Shown here: positions 1 through 11,503 of the stretch, piece after piece | Numbering within the stretch: the stretch's first letter is position 1 | How the letters are laid out: each line of letters starts with the position of its first letter | From: Paramyrothecium sp. XJ0827 | Taxonomy: Eukaryota; Ascomycota; Sordariomycetes; Hypocreales; Stachybotryaceae | Assembly: GCA_020881915.1 (NCBI GenBank) | Contig: JAJFPB010000003.1 | Span: 2,728,001 to 2,792,000, forward strand | Direction: 5' to 3' | Length of the DNA: 64,000 nucleotides | Program-made: the position numbers and the translations under genes | The notes under the pieces: generated by a model | What the model was told of the DNA's origin: nothing | The model's input: only the letters and a program-made list of their open reading frames with translations | The model's database searches: none

Positions 1-2199
1 GTCAACATACCTTATCAAAAAGCAATATGCTGAGGGCGGCAGATCTTGTTGGCGTCGTGCTGATCACTCTCGTTTGCTTTTTCCACGTCTCGGCTTCATT
101 ATCGCGGCCTCCTTCAAATTTGGAAACGCGGCTCGCTCCTGCGAGGCTCCAAAAGAAAATAACACACTCAAACTCGCAGCGAAGAGGCGCAATTTCTTGT
201 CCAATCCGTGTGGAAAAAATTGTTCAGCACTATGGGCTGCCAACAAAGACATCTCCGAGCTTTCTCAACACAACTACAAACAAGCTGTTCCCGAGACGTG
301 GCTAAAGAATGGCCATACTCATGGGCAAGGCCACCGCAGCACGCGGCCTCTTATCAAGAATGAAATCAAAGCTGACGCTCGCCATGAATCGACTGCCTTC
401 CCGCAGCCTTCCACCTTCGGGTCGACGCTGCTTCTCTGTCTTGACACCGTGCTTACAAGGTCCATCCGTGGCTGCATGCCAGTAATGTAACCACACTCTC
501 GACAAAATTCTCTCATTTAGTCTTATCGCCGAGAAGACAGTTGACTTTGTTGCCTTGAAGAAAAGCGGTCAGCCAGATGGAAAGCTCGTTGCCCTGGCCT
601 CTGGTCCGATCCCATCTCAAACGACGAAACCCATTCGGCGTTGATGCGATACGGACGGCAGCTCCGAAAGCCGCCTTGCCATGCTGAAATTTTGGATTGG
701 CACTTTGGTAAACTGCGTGCTACCAGCAGGAGTCGGGTCATGTTAGATAGAACCCTCAAAACCTTCACAAGCAAACTCGATCGTCTGAACAACCTCACAT
801 GTATGTATGGTGCGAATGTCACTCGAACGTCCCTCACCTATGGCGAAACACACTTGAGCATTCCACATCACCGAAGGGATGGCTACCGAGATGAAGTGGG
901 GGTTTGAGTCCATCTGGAAAGCTGTCCGATTGGCTCGCGAATCTGATGTATCTACACAGAAGTGCTCAGACCTGCAGGGCGTGTCCCACCCCCCTGCGAG
1001 ACAGGTATCAATGTTTGCGTCGAAGACACTACCATGGCTCCTCTCGAGTGGGTTCGTATTCCTCCGGAAGAACCCAAGCTGCCGAATTCCATGCCTGGGG
1101 AGACCAGCGTCGTCTTGGATTGTGGCACAGAGAGCAATCCGGGCCTACACAAGAACAACCACATCTCGCAACAATGTTGAGGCAATCAAGTTGAGCCCTA
1201 TGACTGTGTCCAATGCCATTGCATGTCACGCTGAAGCCAAAAATGTATTGCCAGATATGTGTTATTACGTCGCTTGCCTTCTCCTTTCTCTTCTTGCGCC
1301 TTCAGCTCCGCCATTCGCGGAAGAATGGTGGGTAGCTTTGCATTATGGAGACACGACCAGATCAGGCTTCAAGCATCGTCACTATAACGAATCCGGGGAA
1401 GGGATTATTCGTGCGATCGAGGATGATATAGAACGACATCGTCGTCCTCGACAATGTGAGCCGGACATTTTGCAATCCATCCTGGACCAGCCTTTCCCGG
1501 TATACAGATACAGCCGCCAGAGGACCTGAATGTAGTCTGAGCGACGAGCAGTAGAGATGATTTGACAATCATCATGGTGGTGATGGCGATGGCGATGGAT
1601 GTTGTGTTGGAGGCCAACATGTGGGACTTACCGACGAAGAATTTGTGGAATGAAAGAGCTTTTCACTACCATAGGAGTAGAGATTGTACCACTTGTAGTT
1701 GTCAGATTAATGAACTTGGCTGGCCTGTATGTCGTTGCCTTTTCCCCAGACCATAGTTGAAGTAGCCACAAGGTGGTCATAAAGAAGCGGCAAGATATCC
1801 TACCAACATCGTGACCAAGCAGTCCAACATGCTCACGAGGTATGCAGGCAACGTTCTGGGACGGGTGAGACGAAACCGTCTCCATACTTAGTCCTTGTGG
1901 ACGTGACGGCTTTGAGCCAAGTGCCGCAATGTCAACCTTCTCGTGGACGTGGATGCATCAATAAGCATGAAGCATGGAGGATTCAATGACGTTGAGATAG
2001 GACCAGAACAAATCGAGCGATTGGTTGAGTGCATGGCAGGTGTTGTACAGAGACGAAGCTAGCATCATCAAGTGAAGCAGGAGCGGCTCGTATTTCCATA
2101 GCTAGGAACGAGTGATCAACCCAACATGTAGTTTGGATGCCGTACTTAGAGTGCCAAACTCCCCAAGAAATGTGTTGCGTGAACAAGAGAACGTGGAAG
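1..2199. other. No convincing gene; left-edge intergenic or decayed sequence
   Basis: Several open frames of 60-216 codons exist on both strands, but none shows a recognisable domain, a consistent splice pattern or a clear coding signature. The longest, on the plus strand at about 879-1529, is cysteine-containing but not identifiable. The stretch may hold degraded coding sequence; I see no feature I can support. Confidence 0.4.
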
Positions 2200-3539
2200 T
2201 CATGCCGAAGCCTTATTGCCCTCCTCGTACGCCGGCAAAGCCCATTTCTTCATCCAAGCCATGTTCAATAACTCTTCAGCCTTTGGCCGGATTTCAGGCC
2301 TCCACGAGAGCATCGATTGCAACATGTCGAATAGCGCTGCTTTCTCCTCGTCACCAATGACTGGCAAGCCGTACGATCGTCTAGGCTCTTGAACCCATTG
2401 CTCAAAACATCTATCCCATGACCATATGTCGCCCTCCTTGCTGAGGGGTGTCCCCAGTTCGTCGAACCATTTGGGCCGCTTCTCCCAAGAATTCCACCAC
2501 TCTGGAGGCATTATACCTTGCAAGTGGACTTGCTGTGCAGTGATTTCATCCGGAGGGGCGAGAATACCATCGATGAGGGACCTGTGGGCGAGCAGCTCGA
2601 AGATGATGCAGCCGAGGCTCCATACATCGGAAGCGAATGAGAGAGGCACGGTTGGCTCAAAGTACGCCTCAGGCGGTCGTATCACGAGAGGTGTATACGA
2701 CTCAAAGCGAGACTTATCGGAGGGGCGAAAAGCGACCCCGAAGTCGCTCAGCAGCAGCTTTGCCTCTCCGAGGGTGAGTTTGTCGCTTGCAATGCCAAGC
2801 CAAACCGGCGAAACGGCGTACGAAGGTACTCCGGCTGTAGGAGAGATTGGTTTGCCATCGAGGCGAACAACAGGCTCTGGGTCGGGGGCTCCAAATTTGG
2901 CATACAGCTGGTCCACTGAGAGATCGTTGAGAGAAGATGGCAGCCGAAGCAGGAGGTTACCAAAGTGAAGGTCTAGAATCCGGCGTTAGTGGATGCTGGA
3001 GGAAGACGGACACGAGGGTAGGGACACACACCGCCGTGCGCATAGCCATGTGAATGAACGAGAGAAACGGCCATAACAAGCTGGGCGGCCAAAGATCGGG
3101 CAACATCGAGCTGAAAGAACCACGGGCCGGATGCCTCTCTCGCGTCAAGTAGGCTGCATCTTGCCGGGACAGTCACAAAGCAGGGATGAGTGCCGTTGGG
3201 ACCATCCACACTGAAGCAATCAAGAGCAATGGGGATCATAGACGTCTTGTCCACAGCATGGCCACTAGCAGCGACCTTTGCGGTGAGCTGAGACAGAACG
3301 TCAAACTCCTGCCTATCTGCGTCTGCGATTCCCACTTTGATAGCGACATAACTTGACTTCTTCTCGTCAAGTGCGAGCCAAGCTGTCGAGAAGGTGCCGT
3401 GGCCGAGTTTGTGTACTATGCGATACCGATCGTTGAAACGGTCATTGATATGGATGGGATGATACCCGCCTGGTCGGTAATTTTCCAGGCGCTCGACATC
3501 TTCGATGTACCCGTACTCCAAGCTCGACGTGGACATCAT
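2200..3539 (-). CDS. SRPK-like serine/threonine protein kinase
   Basis: Two exons, 3539-3032 and 2972-2200, joined across a 58-bp intron (GTGTGT donor, CTAG acceptor) give about 426 residues. The intron position restores the catalytic-loop motif HGDLHFGN exactly across the junction, which fixes the splice sites. The N-terminus (YRPGGYHP, then a glycine-rich loop GHGTFSTAW and the lysine of VAIKV) is typical of fungal SR-protein-kinase relatives. The C-terminal lobe has the DFG motif in LLSDFGVAF, a PPE-type activation-segment end (RPPEAYF) and DVWSLGCIIFEL. Members of this family in filamentous fungi are often accessory and lack the long spacer of true SRPKs; the compact lobes here fit that group. 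Two ATG codons open the frame in tandem and the upstream one is used. The in vivo substrate is unknown; kinase assignment is firm, SRPK subfamily is inferred. Confidence 0.85.
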
Positions 3540-3876
3540 CAAATGGGGCGAACGGGGTGGGTATGAGGCGACTTGAGGCCCCTGCGCGAAGCGCTGATGG
3601 ATTGCAAGTCACCGTGGCCGCAAAAACACGCGCCTCGAGAGGGCCCTTGAAAACGGCCCTTTCATTTGGAAGTATTCAACAGCCTGGACGAGAATCGACT
3701 GCTGCCAAAAGTAGACGCAGGGAACACGAACAGGAGTGTAGGCATACTCGATAGGGGACGAGCTGATAAATTCAAATGGCAAATTGGTTGGTGTTGATGG
3801 ATAGATGGAGGTTGGTTAGTTCCTCTGGGCAAAACACTGCTGGTGACGATTGTCCCATGCTGCGCGCTTCGTCTAC

Positions 3877-3994
3877 CTAGCAGCACATCCACCGTATTTT
3901 AAAAGAAATAAAACAGTGATATTGCCGTTTTAATTACTAAATAAACTAATTATAATCCTAACCAGTGATCAAAACGCTGATATCAGTGTTTTAT
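3877..3994. repeat. Inverted-repeat element with 24-bp imperfect arms (copy 1)
   Basis: Arms at 3908-3931 and 3971-3994 match at 20 of 24 positions when one is reverse-complemented, around a 39-bp AT-rich centre. A 19-bp leader at 3877-3895 (ctagcagcacatccaccgt) is repeated exactly at 5263-5281, before a second copy of the left arm. It looks like a small non-coding mobile element (MITE-like) or a duplicated regulatory palindrome. No coding capacity is present. Confidence 0.5.
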
Positions 3995-4245
3995 CCTTGA
4001 CGAGACATCAGGGGTAGGCTCGTAGGTAGTCAAGGTAAGGTACCTAGCGCCGGGTTGTTCCGGCGCCAAACCGTCTGCCTCTTGTTAGCGTCAAAAGCAC
4101 TCCACCCGGTCTCATCCTTGCGGTCTTTGTAACGGGCTTAGCCGAATCATACGAAGAGCAGCTTTCGACAAACAGCATCGACCAAGTCAACTCAAATTGG
4201 TTTACGTAGATGTATGAGTGCGGACATGAGAGGTAATCCACATCA

Positions 4246-4755
4246 TCACTTCTTCGACAAGCGTCCATAACCTATTTCTGGCGCTTCCCAAAGGTCGCCT
4301 GCGCCAGGCCAAACCGCTTTTCCGGACTTTTTCTTGACCGGATCCGGCTTCTCTCCTGCCTGGGTTGCATTTTTGAACTCGAGTGTCTGCAGGTCTGTGA
4401 CATAGCCGTGGCAGGCAACAAGGGTCTCGCGGCCATGCTGATCCTGAGTTTTGTAGCTGAAGGTCACCTGGGTACCCAATGGATCTTGTTGAATTTTACC
4501 GTTAATAGGGGTCGTGAGATGGACCTTGCTCCTACGAACCTGCCAATTAGTCTTCAAAATGCTTTGCGTGTTTGTGTCCGTGAACAACTGAGATGTACTG
4601 GTGGCAACTTACCGAATGAACACTGCGTAGGGATATAGCTCCTTAACGCTTGCTGTCTGATATGCCAAAGCAACAAGTTGGCGCATTCGTTCTTCTGTTT
4701 TTGGTATGTTACCTTTGTGAAAGTAGTATTTGACAAGATTGATGGTAGAAGACAT
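4246..4755 (-). CDS. Conserved-looking hypothetical protein, two exons
   Basis: Exon 1 (4755-4613) begins MSSTINLVKYYFHKGNIPKT; exon 2 (4531-4246) continues SKVHLTTPINGKIQQDP. The intron is about 81 bp with a GTAAGT donor and a TAG acceptor, and the junction completes an arginine codon. The product is 142 residues, with no signal peptide or membrane segment, and ends in a basic, lysine-rich tail. I do not recognise a domain. A longer open frame on the same strand reaching to about 5105 includes sequence upstream of this start but has no coding character there. The gene lies between the two inverted-repeat elements at 3.9 and 5.3 kb. Confidence 0.55.
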
Positions 4756-5262
4756 TGTGGTTTCGGAAGATGTCGAAGGCTTCCACTAAGGCAGTAGATG
4801 CTTGTGCGCCGGCTTGAAACTGGCGCACGATAGAATGATGGGACTTGGCAAGATATCATTCTTGTAACATGCTTGCTTGAGCACTCCGCCACAATATATA
4901 CGTGCTTGGTTCGACGACGGTATGAGCTAGCCTCGGGCGAGCACTGACGCGATTCCCATCTGTATTCAGGAGCCTCCCAGGGCCAGAGCTTGGCGACCCT
5001 AGGTCTCATCCATGCCTCACACCAAGTGTAAAATGCCCGTTCCCTGAGAGGCCATCGCTGCGTTGCTCTTGAATCACAATGGCGAATGGGGTGACTGGCC
5101 TGCATCCGTCGGTCGCAGCCATGGCCAAGTGTCTAATCACATTCTGAGGTGGGCCGGAGAGATGGTTGTGTGGTATTGGGAAAGAAGGCTCTTCCAGAGT
5201 GCATCTGATCGTCGCCCCCGCCCTCCGCCCTCCACGGCGTGCAGGCGTCGCAAACTAGGTAG

Positions 5263-5360
5263 CTAGCAGCACATCCACCGTGAACCCACCGTATATTAAA
5301 AGGAATAAAACAGTGATATCGCCGTTTTGGCTGCATTAAGAACTTTTATATCAGTGTTAC
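5263..5360. repeat. Second copy of the inverted-repeat element
   Basis: The 19-bp leader at 5263-5281 is identical to 3877-3895. It is followed at 5305-5328 by a left arm differing from copy 1 by one base. The right arm is reduced to a remnant around 5346-5360 (tatatcagtgtta). The two copies are direct repeats about 1.39 kb apart and flank the hypothetical gene at 4246-4755. A 13-bp echo of the right arm also occurs near 14664. Confidence 0.45.
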
Positions 5361-5543
5361 ATGATGACGTACTTGACGACTTATTACAAATTCGGAAGGG
5401 CGAGAGGACTTGTCAATGGTGTGCCACGAAAGCGGCGACCTAAAAAGTGCGTTGGGTGTGTACTTTCTGCCTTTCAGTCAATCAACCAACCTCCTACACG
5501 AAATCTCCCGACACCCGAAACTACACCAGGGCTTTTCTCAGCA

Positions 5544-6178
5544 ATGCAATCACAAGTCAGCTCTCGCATGCTAAGACCTATCCTCCAGAGGCAACTAACC
5601 ACTTCACTCCTCCAAACACGGTCCTTCTCTCAGGCGAAGTCGCAGTTCATAACTATCAACGAGAAGGGAATCCCAACGTCGTCCGACACAGAGATCCGCA
5701 TCGGCGAACCACACCAAGCATTTATCTATGTCGAACCGAGGCTTGGAGACAACATTAAGGCTGCTGTTATGCAGCAGACTAGCATGGGAAACACATGGGA
5801 TTTAAAGAAGCTTCCCATGGCATTCCATCACAAATCACGCCACTTTTCCCATAGTTTGTCCCCCTGCGTGTCACTATGTTCCAGCGAATCTATTTACTGA
5901 TGCACAAAAGGTACCGTGCCCTATCCGCGAGTTCAGATTACCCAGGACCTCCCGCGCCAGACTACGGGCGATACGAGTCCGGCCACGCTCTGGACGTCCT
6001 TCAACTGGCACGCTCTCACGCTCGACGGGTCTCCTGAGGATAAGTGTCTCTCTGCCTGCCGGCCGATTGACGCCACAGTTTCGAAGTCTGACCCTTTTCC
6101 AGAGGAATTCGAGAAGCTATCGAGGGAATCCGGAGGGGATTGGAAGGAACTGTTAGAGACGCTGAGCCGGACTTGAAA
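5544..6178 (+). CDS. Hypothetical, possibly mitochondrial protein; 3' end looks frameshifted
   Basis: Exon 1 (5544-5853) begins MQSQVSSRMLRPILQRQLTT, a basic, serine/leucine-rich stretch without acids that fits a mitochondrial presequence. A 57-bp intron (GTTTGT donor, AAAAG acceptor, tactgat branch-like site) leads to exon 2 (5911-6178). The reading frame stops at TGA after LLETLSRT. Shifting by one base at the same place gives EPDLKAFYPPESREYRSRFW, open to about 6244, which reads like the natural continuation. The gene may therefore be truncated by an indel or misread here. No known family recognised. Confidence 0.4.
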
Positions 6179-6651
6179 GCTTTCTATCCTCCCGAGTCTC
6201 GCGAGTATCGGTCGAGATTCTGGTGCTCAAGCGCGGAGGCCTAACGCGTGTTTCGAGAGGGCAGCGATACAGTATTATTCAGCCAACAAACGGCTTAACC
6301 CAGGGTGAGAGGCGAGCCGCATGTCATTACTTCGATGTAGGTGTGGGTATTTGCATGATGGCTCGCACAGGTATTCATCTGTCTGTCCATCGCCTTGCAA
6401 CAAAACCTCCCTGGCCGCTGATGATGAGGTTGCACGTTCCACTCACGCCAAGTCAGTGGTGCTCGACAAAAGCACTTGACAGCCTCGTCAACGACAACGC
6501 TGCGGACGGCAAGCGCTTCCACATGGTCTGGGGGCCGCACGGCAAAACTAGGTCGCGACGACAGACGGCATCGCAATAGACGTGGCCGGTGATTGGTCTG
6601 CACAAGGATTTAAGCCATCTGCAAGCGACATGCTAGGCTTGAGAGGCGCGC

Positions 6652-7659
6652 CTACACGATTTCCTTGCCTTTCTTCAGCTCCGACATTACTACCTCGTCG
6701 CAATGATCCAATAGCCATTGTCGGCATCGCTCCACATCATCTTCCTCGCCTTCCAGGGCAGTGCTAGGACCAGCCCGAGTCCAAAAGGTCTTCTCAAACC
6801 ACTCTGGCCAGAACCCACCGAATTCCCAGTCGATTATAGCATTGATCTTCAAGGTGCCGGGGTCCACGATGACGTTGTGCTGCCCAAGATCATTGTGGCA
6901 CAATACGTAGTTTCCTTTCTCATGTCTTGGACGCCAGCAGCTATGAGTTCTCCAGCCACGCCGCGTAACTCGCTGTGGAGGACATAAAAGGTCTTCTCCA
7001 GGCACTCCAGCCGTATCAGATCTCAAGGATTGTAAAGTCCTTACGTGTTGTTGAAGCTCCTGCATGACTACTACTTTCTCCTCTTCCCCTAAATCCTTCA
7101 TGAGGACTCCTTCCACATGTTCTGAACAGGGATAAAAGGCTCCATCGTCTTCAAACACACTATACAGGCGGGGGAGCGGAATGTTCGTATGCTGGCGAAG
7201 GAATGTAGTGAGAGCGAGATCAGTTCTCCACCGCTGGGGGTAGGTGGCAGGAAGAACGATAAGCTTGTCGTTGACGGATTGCCACTCGTGAGTGCGAAGT
7301 GTACGCTTGATCCATAGGTTGCCAACATGAAAGTATTTTTTATCTGCAAGAATCGCCCAGCAACCAGACTCCCGACTGGCGTTCAACTCTTCGTTGGTGA
7401 CCATTTCGAAGATTGAGGGGAGCAACGAGCATCCTTTCGCATTCAAGTCAGAAGCGCACACCTGTCCCTCACTTAGACCACCTTCATCTTCGGCCACGGT
7501 ATCAACGTCGACCTCCGCTGCCCGGGGTGCATGATTGGAAAAAAATGAATGCTCAATCTCATGAGCTAATTTGGTCTTTGGTCCAGGCAGCAGCAACATG
7601 TGGCGATCTGTGACCCTATCGATCCGCCCTACTGAAGCGGCCGAGAAAGCGGCCCTCAT
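6652..7659 (-). CDS. Aminoglycoside-phosphotransferase-fold (APH) family protein
   Basis: A single exon of 335 residues. The catalytic loop is CHNDLGQHN and the metal-binding motif is IIDWEFGGFWPEWFE, both hallmarks of the fungal APH/choline-kinase-like family. The N-terminal lobe includes VGNLWIKRT and a hydrophobic FLRQHTNIPLPRLY segment typical of the hinge. Fungal genomes carry many such genes; substrates are mostly unknown, and no antibiotic resistance role should be assumed. The first roughly 85 residues are poorly conserved-looking and may include an intron or a later true start. Nearest neighbours are another APH gene on the opposite strand and the hypothetical at 5.5 kb. Confidence 0.75.
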   Translation of the reverse strand: MRAAFSAASVGRIDRVTDRHMLLLPGPKTKLAHEIEHSFFSNHAPRAAEVDVDTVAEDEGGLSEGQVCASDLNAKGCSLLPSIFEMVTNEELNASRESGCWAILADKKYFHVGNLWIKRTLRTHEWQSVNDKLIVLPATYPQRWRTDLALTTFLRQHTNIPLPRLYSVFEDDGAFYPCSEHVEGVLMKDLGEEEKVVVMQELQQHVRTLQSLRSDTAGVPGEDLLCPPQRVTRRGWRTHSCWRPRHEKGNYVLCHNDLGQHNVIVDPGTLKINAIIDWEFGGFWPEWFEKTFWTRAGPSTALEGEEDDVERCRQWLLDHCDEVVMSELKKGKEIV

Positions 7660-8324
7660 CCACCGTGTAACGGTACATGCAAGTGCTCACCAGCCATCAC
7701 CAACAGGTTAGGACTTGCACTGCTTCGGGCTCTGCGAATTTCCACACCTATTGCCAGCTCAGCGCTCTGGAAACTCGTTTCACATCACTTGCGGCAACCC
7801 GGTCTGCTGGAATCATGGAGGGGACGCATTTTATAGCGTGTCACCGCGCTGCTTCGAATACTGGACTCAGCATGCCTTCAGAACACGGGCGAACGTGCGG
7901 GGTAGGCCCGGTTGACTCACGAGCCGCCTGTTGTTGAAGCCCGCCGAAGTCGTTCGCAGAGCCTCATAACTTACGAGCACTATTATGTTGGGATAAACTG
8001 TCGGTGATTGCGGAGCGGATTCCGTCAACTCATGGACCTAATTAGTACCGGTATCTAATCTACTACTATAAGCCTCTCCTCTAGCTATTATGATGGTAGG
8101 ATAATACGACTAGATGCAATGTGGACTCTTTGACAGTGTGTCGGCAGCTACTTTCATCAGGCGCGTCGCCGAGAACTGCTCGAATCAGCTTGATTCAGAT
8201 CAATCAATTTCTTCTGGTCTCGGCTAGGGCCGCTGCACCGCAACGCCCGGTAGCACGAAGCTAGACATTTTGTCACTAAACTCCAATCTTCCCCTCCTTC
8301 ACAGTCCTCGCATACCGTTGGCTC
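7660..8324. other. Intergenic region between two divergent APH-type genes
   Basis: About 660 bp, partly AT-rich (around 8040-8110), with no supported gene. It would contain the promoters of the minus-strand gene at 6652 and the plus-strand gene at 8325. Confidence 0.5.
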
Positions 8325-9809
8325 ATGTCCCAGCCCATTATGATGCCGAGGTTCTTCAACTGCTCAATCTTGAAATGCGAAATGCCAAGCGTCAGGGCCT
8401 TTGGTGGATGTGACAGCTGCAACCGTCATCTATGTGTCACTCACTTATCCCCTTCTTCCCACAAATGTGACAAGGTAGGATACTTGAGCGTCTCTTTCCC
8501 TTCCTTTCCCGAGGCTAAAAGTAAGGCCGTGTAATATATAAACTTAATCTGGCAATGATAGGTTATGGATGATGCCACCTATGTATCTCAGACTGTCGCC
8601 GAGATTGGCCGTCTTCGTTCTAAGATCAACGACGTCGCAGTATGCGAACTTGCGTCCAGGCTGAATGGAGGCAGAAGCTGCAGTGTCGAGCACTCTTCCA
8701 AAGTTGGGCCTGGTGCTCTCATGGGAAACGCCAACTACCATGCCCGCATTCGTTTCCACGACGGCTCCCTTTCCTGGCTCCTTCGGGTTCCGCGTGTTGC
8801 AAGTTTCGCAGTTGGCCTTCCAGATTCGTTGGCTGATTACTTGATACTCAGCGAATACAGCACATTGAAGTTTCTCGAAACCACTGCCGTGCCCGCACCT
8901 CGCGCTTTCGGGTATGGTATACCCAGCCATGGAACCGACCATGGTATCGGCGTTAGCTTCCTTCTCATGGAAGAACTACCGGGAACGCCGTGGACAGGCG
9001 ATGGAATAGATGGCAATGCAGCTAACAAGGAGGAGAAGGCAAAGGTCTGGGCTGCCGTTGCAGACATCCTGGCTGAACTGGCAAAGCACCCGTTCCCCAA
9101 GGCCGGATCCCTCTGCCTCCAATCATCCAGAATCGAAGTCTCGGCGGTGGCGAGCGATAGATTTGTTGTCCTCACTCCGGATGGTCCATTTGACAACTCA
9201 GTCGCCTACTACACGGCCTTTGCCGAACAGTATCTGGCACTAATTGCCGATGGTCAACTCTATGCCGAATACCCAGTCGACGCGTATCTGGTTTACCGCT
9301 TTATGAAAGATAACGCGGCGCAACTCGCCCAACAAAGTGCAGAAGTACAAACGCCGGAACAGTTCTTCTTGAAGCACGTTGATGACAAAGGCGACCACCT
9401 GCTCGTTGACGAGAACCTCAACGTCACCGGCATCATTGACTGGCAGATGGCACGCGTCGTACCTCTGCGTGAAGCCTTCGGGCCCGCACTTGTTACTGCC
9501 GATATGAATTCCCTGTGCGGTGGCAGAGTGTCGTTGAGCGTAGATGATGTTGCGCTGGCGCGTGCACTGGAGGAAAAGGGTCATCCCGAGCTGGCTATTT
9601 ACATGGCCGATGAAAAGGCGAGAAGGTTCTTTTGGGGTCTGGCCTTGGAGCCTCAATGGTCGTACGCCTTGCCGTTTGCAAACGCGATACTCAAAGCCTT
9701 CGGGGTGGATGAAGATTGGACGCAGTGGAGGGAGGCAGCACTCAGAGAATACGAAGCTGATGAGCGCCTGAAATGCCTTGTTGATTCTGCCAGTTTTGTA
9801 TCTTCGTAG
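8325..9809 (+). CDS. AN1-like zinc finger fused to an APH-family phosphotransferase
   Basis: Exon 1 (8325-8474) encodes 50 residues with a compact cysteine/histidine array: CSILKCEMPSVRAFGGCDSC followed by HLCVTH and HKCDK. An 87-bp intron (GTAGGA donor, GATAG acceptor) joins in phase 0 to exon 2 (8562-9809), giving 465 residues. The APH domain carries GNANYHARIRFHDG near the start of the N-lobe, the loop KHVDDKGDHLLVD and the metal-binding GIIDWQMAR. Zinc-finger-plus-APH proteins of this layout are, to my knowledge, a recurrent fungal family of unknown substrate. An alternative start at 8565 inside exon 2 would omit the finger; the clean splice and the conserved cysteine spacing favour the longer model. 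Confidence 0.75.
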
Positions 9810-10033
9810 TTGGAACAAGGCAAGAGTCTTCAGACATCAAACATGAGAAGTTACTTGGTGAAACCTACGGAAAACGGGTTTATGTTACTTAAAGGCAAAA
9901 GGGAGCATGGAAATGGTTGGGTTGCATGCAATTCAACTACTTTCGCAGGAACAAACAGTCTGCCTACTAGTATATTATCACATCAGATGTATTGGTAACG
10001 AACCGACCGCTACCATTCCGGATGAGAAAAGGT

Positions 10034-11503
10034 CTACTCTGAAAATACCCTCACGATAGTGTCCATACACCCTGTGGCGACAACACAACGGATTGGGGCT
10101 TTTGGCGAATTCTTCCCACCCGTGTTCCCCTCTACACCTCCTCCTTGGCCCGCGAGTGCGTCATGACCAGTGGAGGGTGCCCACCTAAGGCAGGTGATGA
10201 ACTGCTCGTGTGTATCTTTTATCAATTTGACGCACTTCCCTTGCTGGCTCAAGTCCCAGCACCGTAGCGTCTTGTCATCGGCGACAGACAGCAAGAACCT
10301 GCCCCCCGGGTGGAAGGCAATGGCGCTCACCCAGCTATCGTGGCCTGTCAAAGTGCCGAGGCAGTTCCCTTGCGCGTCCCATATTTTGATCGTCTTGTCG
10401 CGGGACCCGCTTGCTATGAAAAATGCTTTACTAGTGACTGGGGGAGTTTGTTTCAGGCCTGCCCAAGCTGCGAGGTGTTTATAAGACGCTGCCGGCGCTA
10501 TGGCGCAACAGGATACTACGCTCTCGTGCCCGGCCAGAGTCAGAGTCACTTCTGGTTGCGATGTGGATACGTCCCACAGATGAACAGTCCGATCGTCGCC
10601 TGCCGACAAGATATGTCGGCCATCGGCCGCAGGGTAAACATCTCGCACCCAGCCGTTGTGAGCTCGAAGCGTGTGTAGACAGTAGCCAGTTGCTGTGTCC
10701 CAGACCCTCACCGTCGAATCTGCGCTCGCACTGACTAGCAGTGTGCCCGCAGCTACAAAACGAACACTGTTGATGCCATGCTCATGGCCCTGCAGTGTAC
10801 GAACGTTCTTGTAATCGTTCGCAGGATCCCACAACTTGATTGCAAGGTCAGAACTGCACGAGGCGAGCAGAACACGATCCCTCGGCCCTCCAAAGTCAAC
10901 GCCCCGCACGGGTTGGGTGTGCGCTCTGATCGTTCGTTCTAGTTCACCCAGCTGCCAGTCCCAGATCTTGATGATGCAATCGTCCGAGCCCGAGGCAAGG
11001 GACGAGAATACTGGGTGGAAGGCAACACAGTTGACGGATTTGGTGTGAGATTTCAGGGAAAACCGAGGCGACGGCTTTGGAAGCCACGACTCTGGATCTT
11101 GGCTGCGCTTTGACGGAAACGCAGACAACGCCTCATTCAAATCGGACCGCAGCTCTGCGCCTTGAAGTTCAAGATCCATAATCTATGGACGTATGGGTCG
11201 GACGGCTGGCAGCGTACGAGCAAGGAAACACAGGCTTCCAACCTTCTTCTGCAGTCTAACGACGCCCGTCCACTTCTTCTCTAGGAGCGTCTCATACCTA
11301 TTTGCTGTGGCGGCATCAAACGCTTCGTCTCCCAAGCCGAGTTCTGCTCTCAAGGCGGCGGCAGTATTGGGCAGGCCATTCGCAGTGAGATACGCAATGA
11401 TGGATTTGTCCCTTGTGCGAATGAGATTGCTGGGAGTGAACGTGACTTCCGATTGCTCAACTCACAATTCCTTGGCTTGCTGTGTGGAAAGAATGCGACT
11501 CAT
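10034..11503 (-). CDS. pac1: Nuclear distribution protein Pac1/LIS1 (NudF)
   Basis: Three exons: 11503-11466, 11411-11243 and 11182-10034, total 451 residues. Exons 1-2 encode the LisH dimerisation region ([13 protein letters not shown], then [20 protein letters not shown]) and the start of the coiled coil (TGVVRLQKK); exon 3 continues IMDLE and contains seven WD40 repeats ending in DTIVRVFSE. The protein regulates cytoplasmic dynein with NudE-type partners and is needed for nuclear migration in hyphae. Introns of 54 and 60 bp were placed by frame continuity; the second has a slightly unusual GTTGGA donor. A start at the internal ATG in exon 3 would lose the LisH motif and is unlikely. The loop between blades 4 and 5 and the glycine-rich loop near the C-terminus match fungal orthologues in position. 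Confidence 0.93.
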
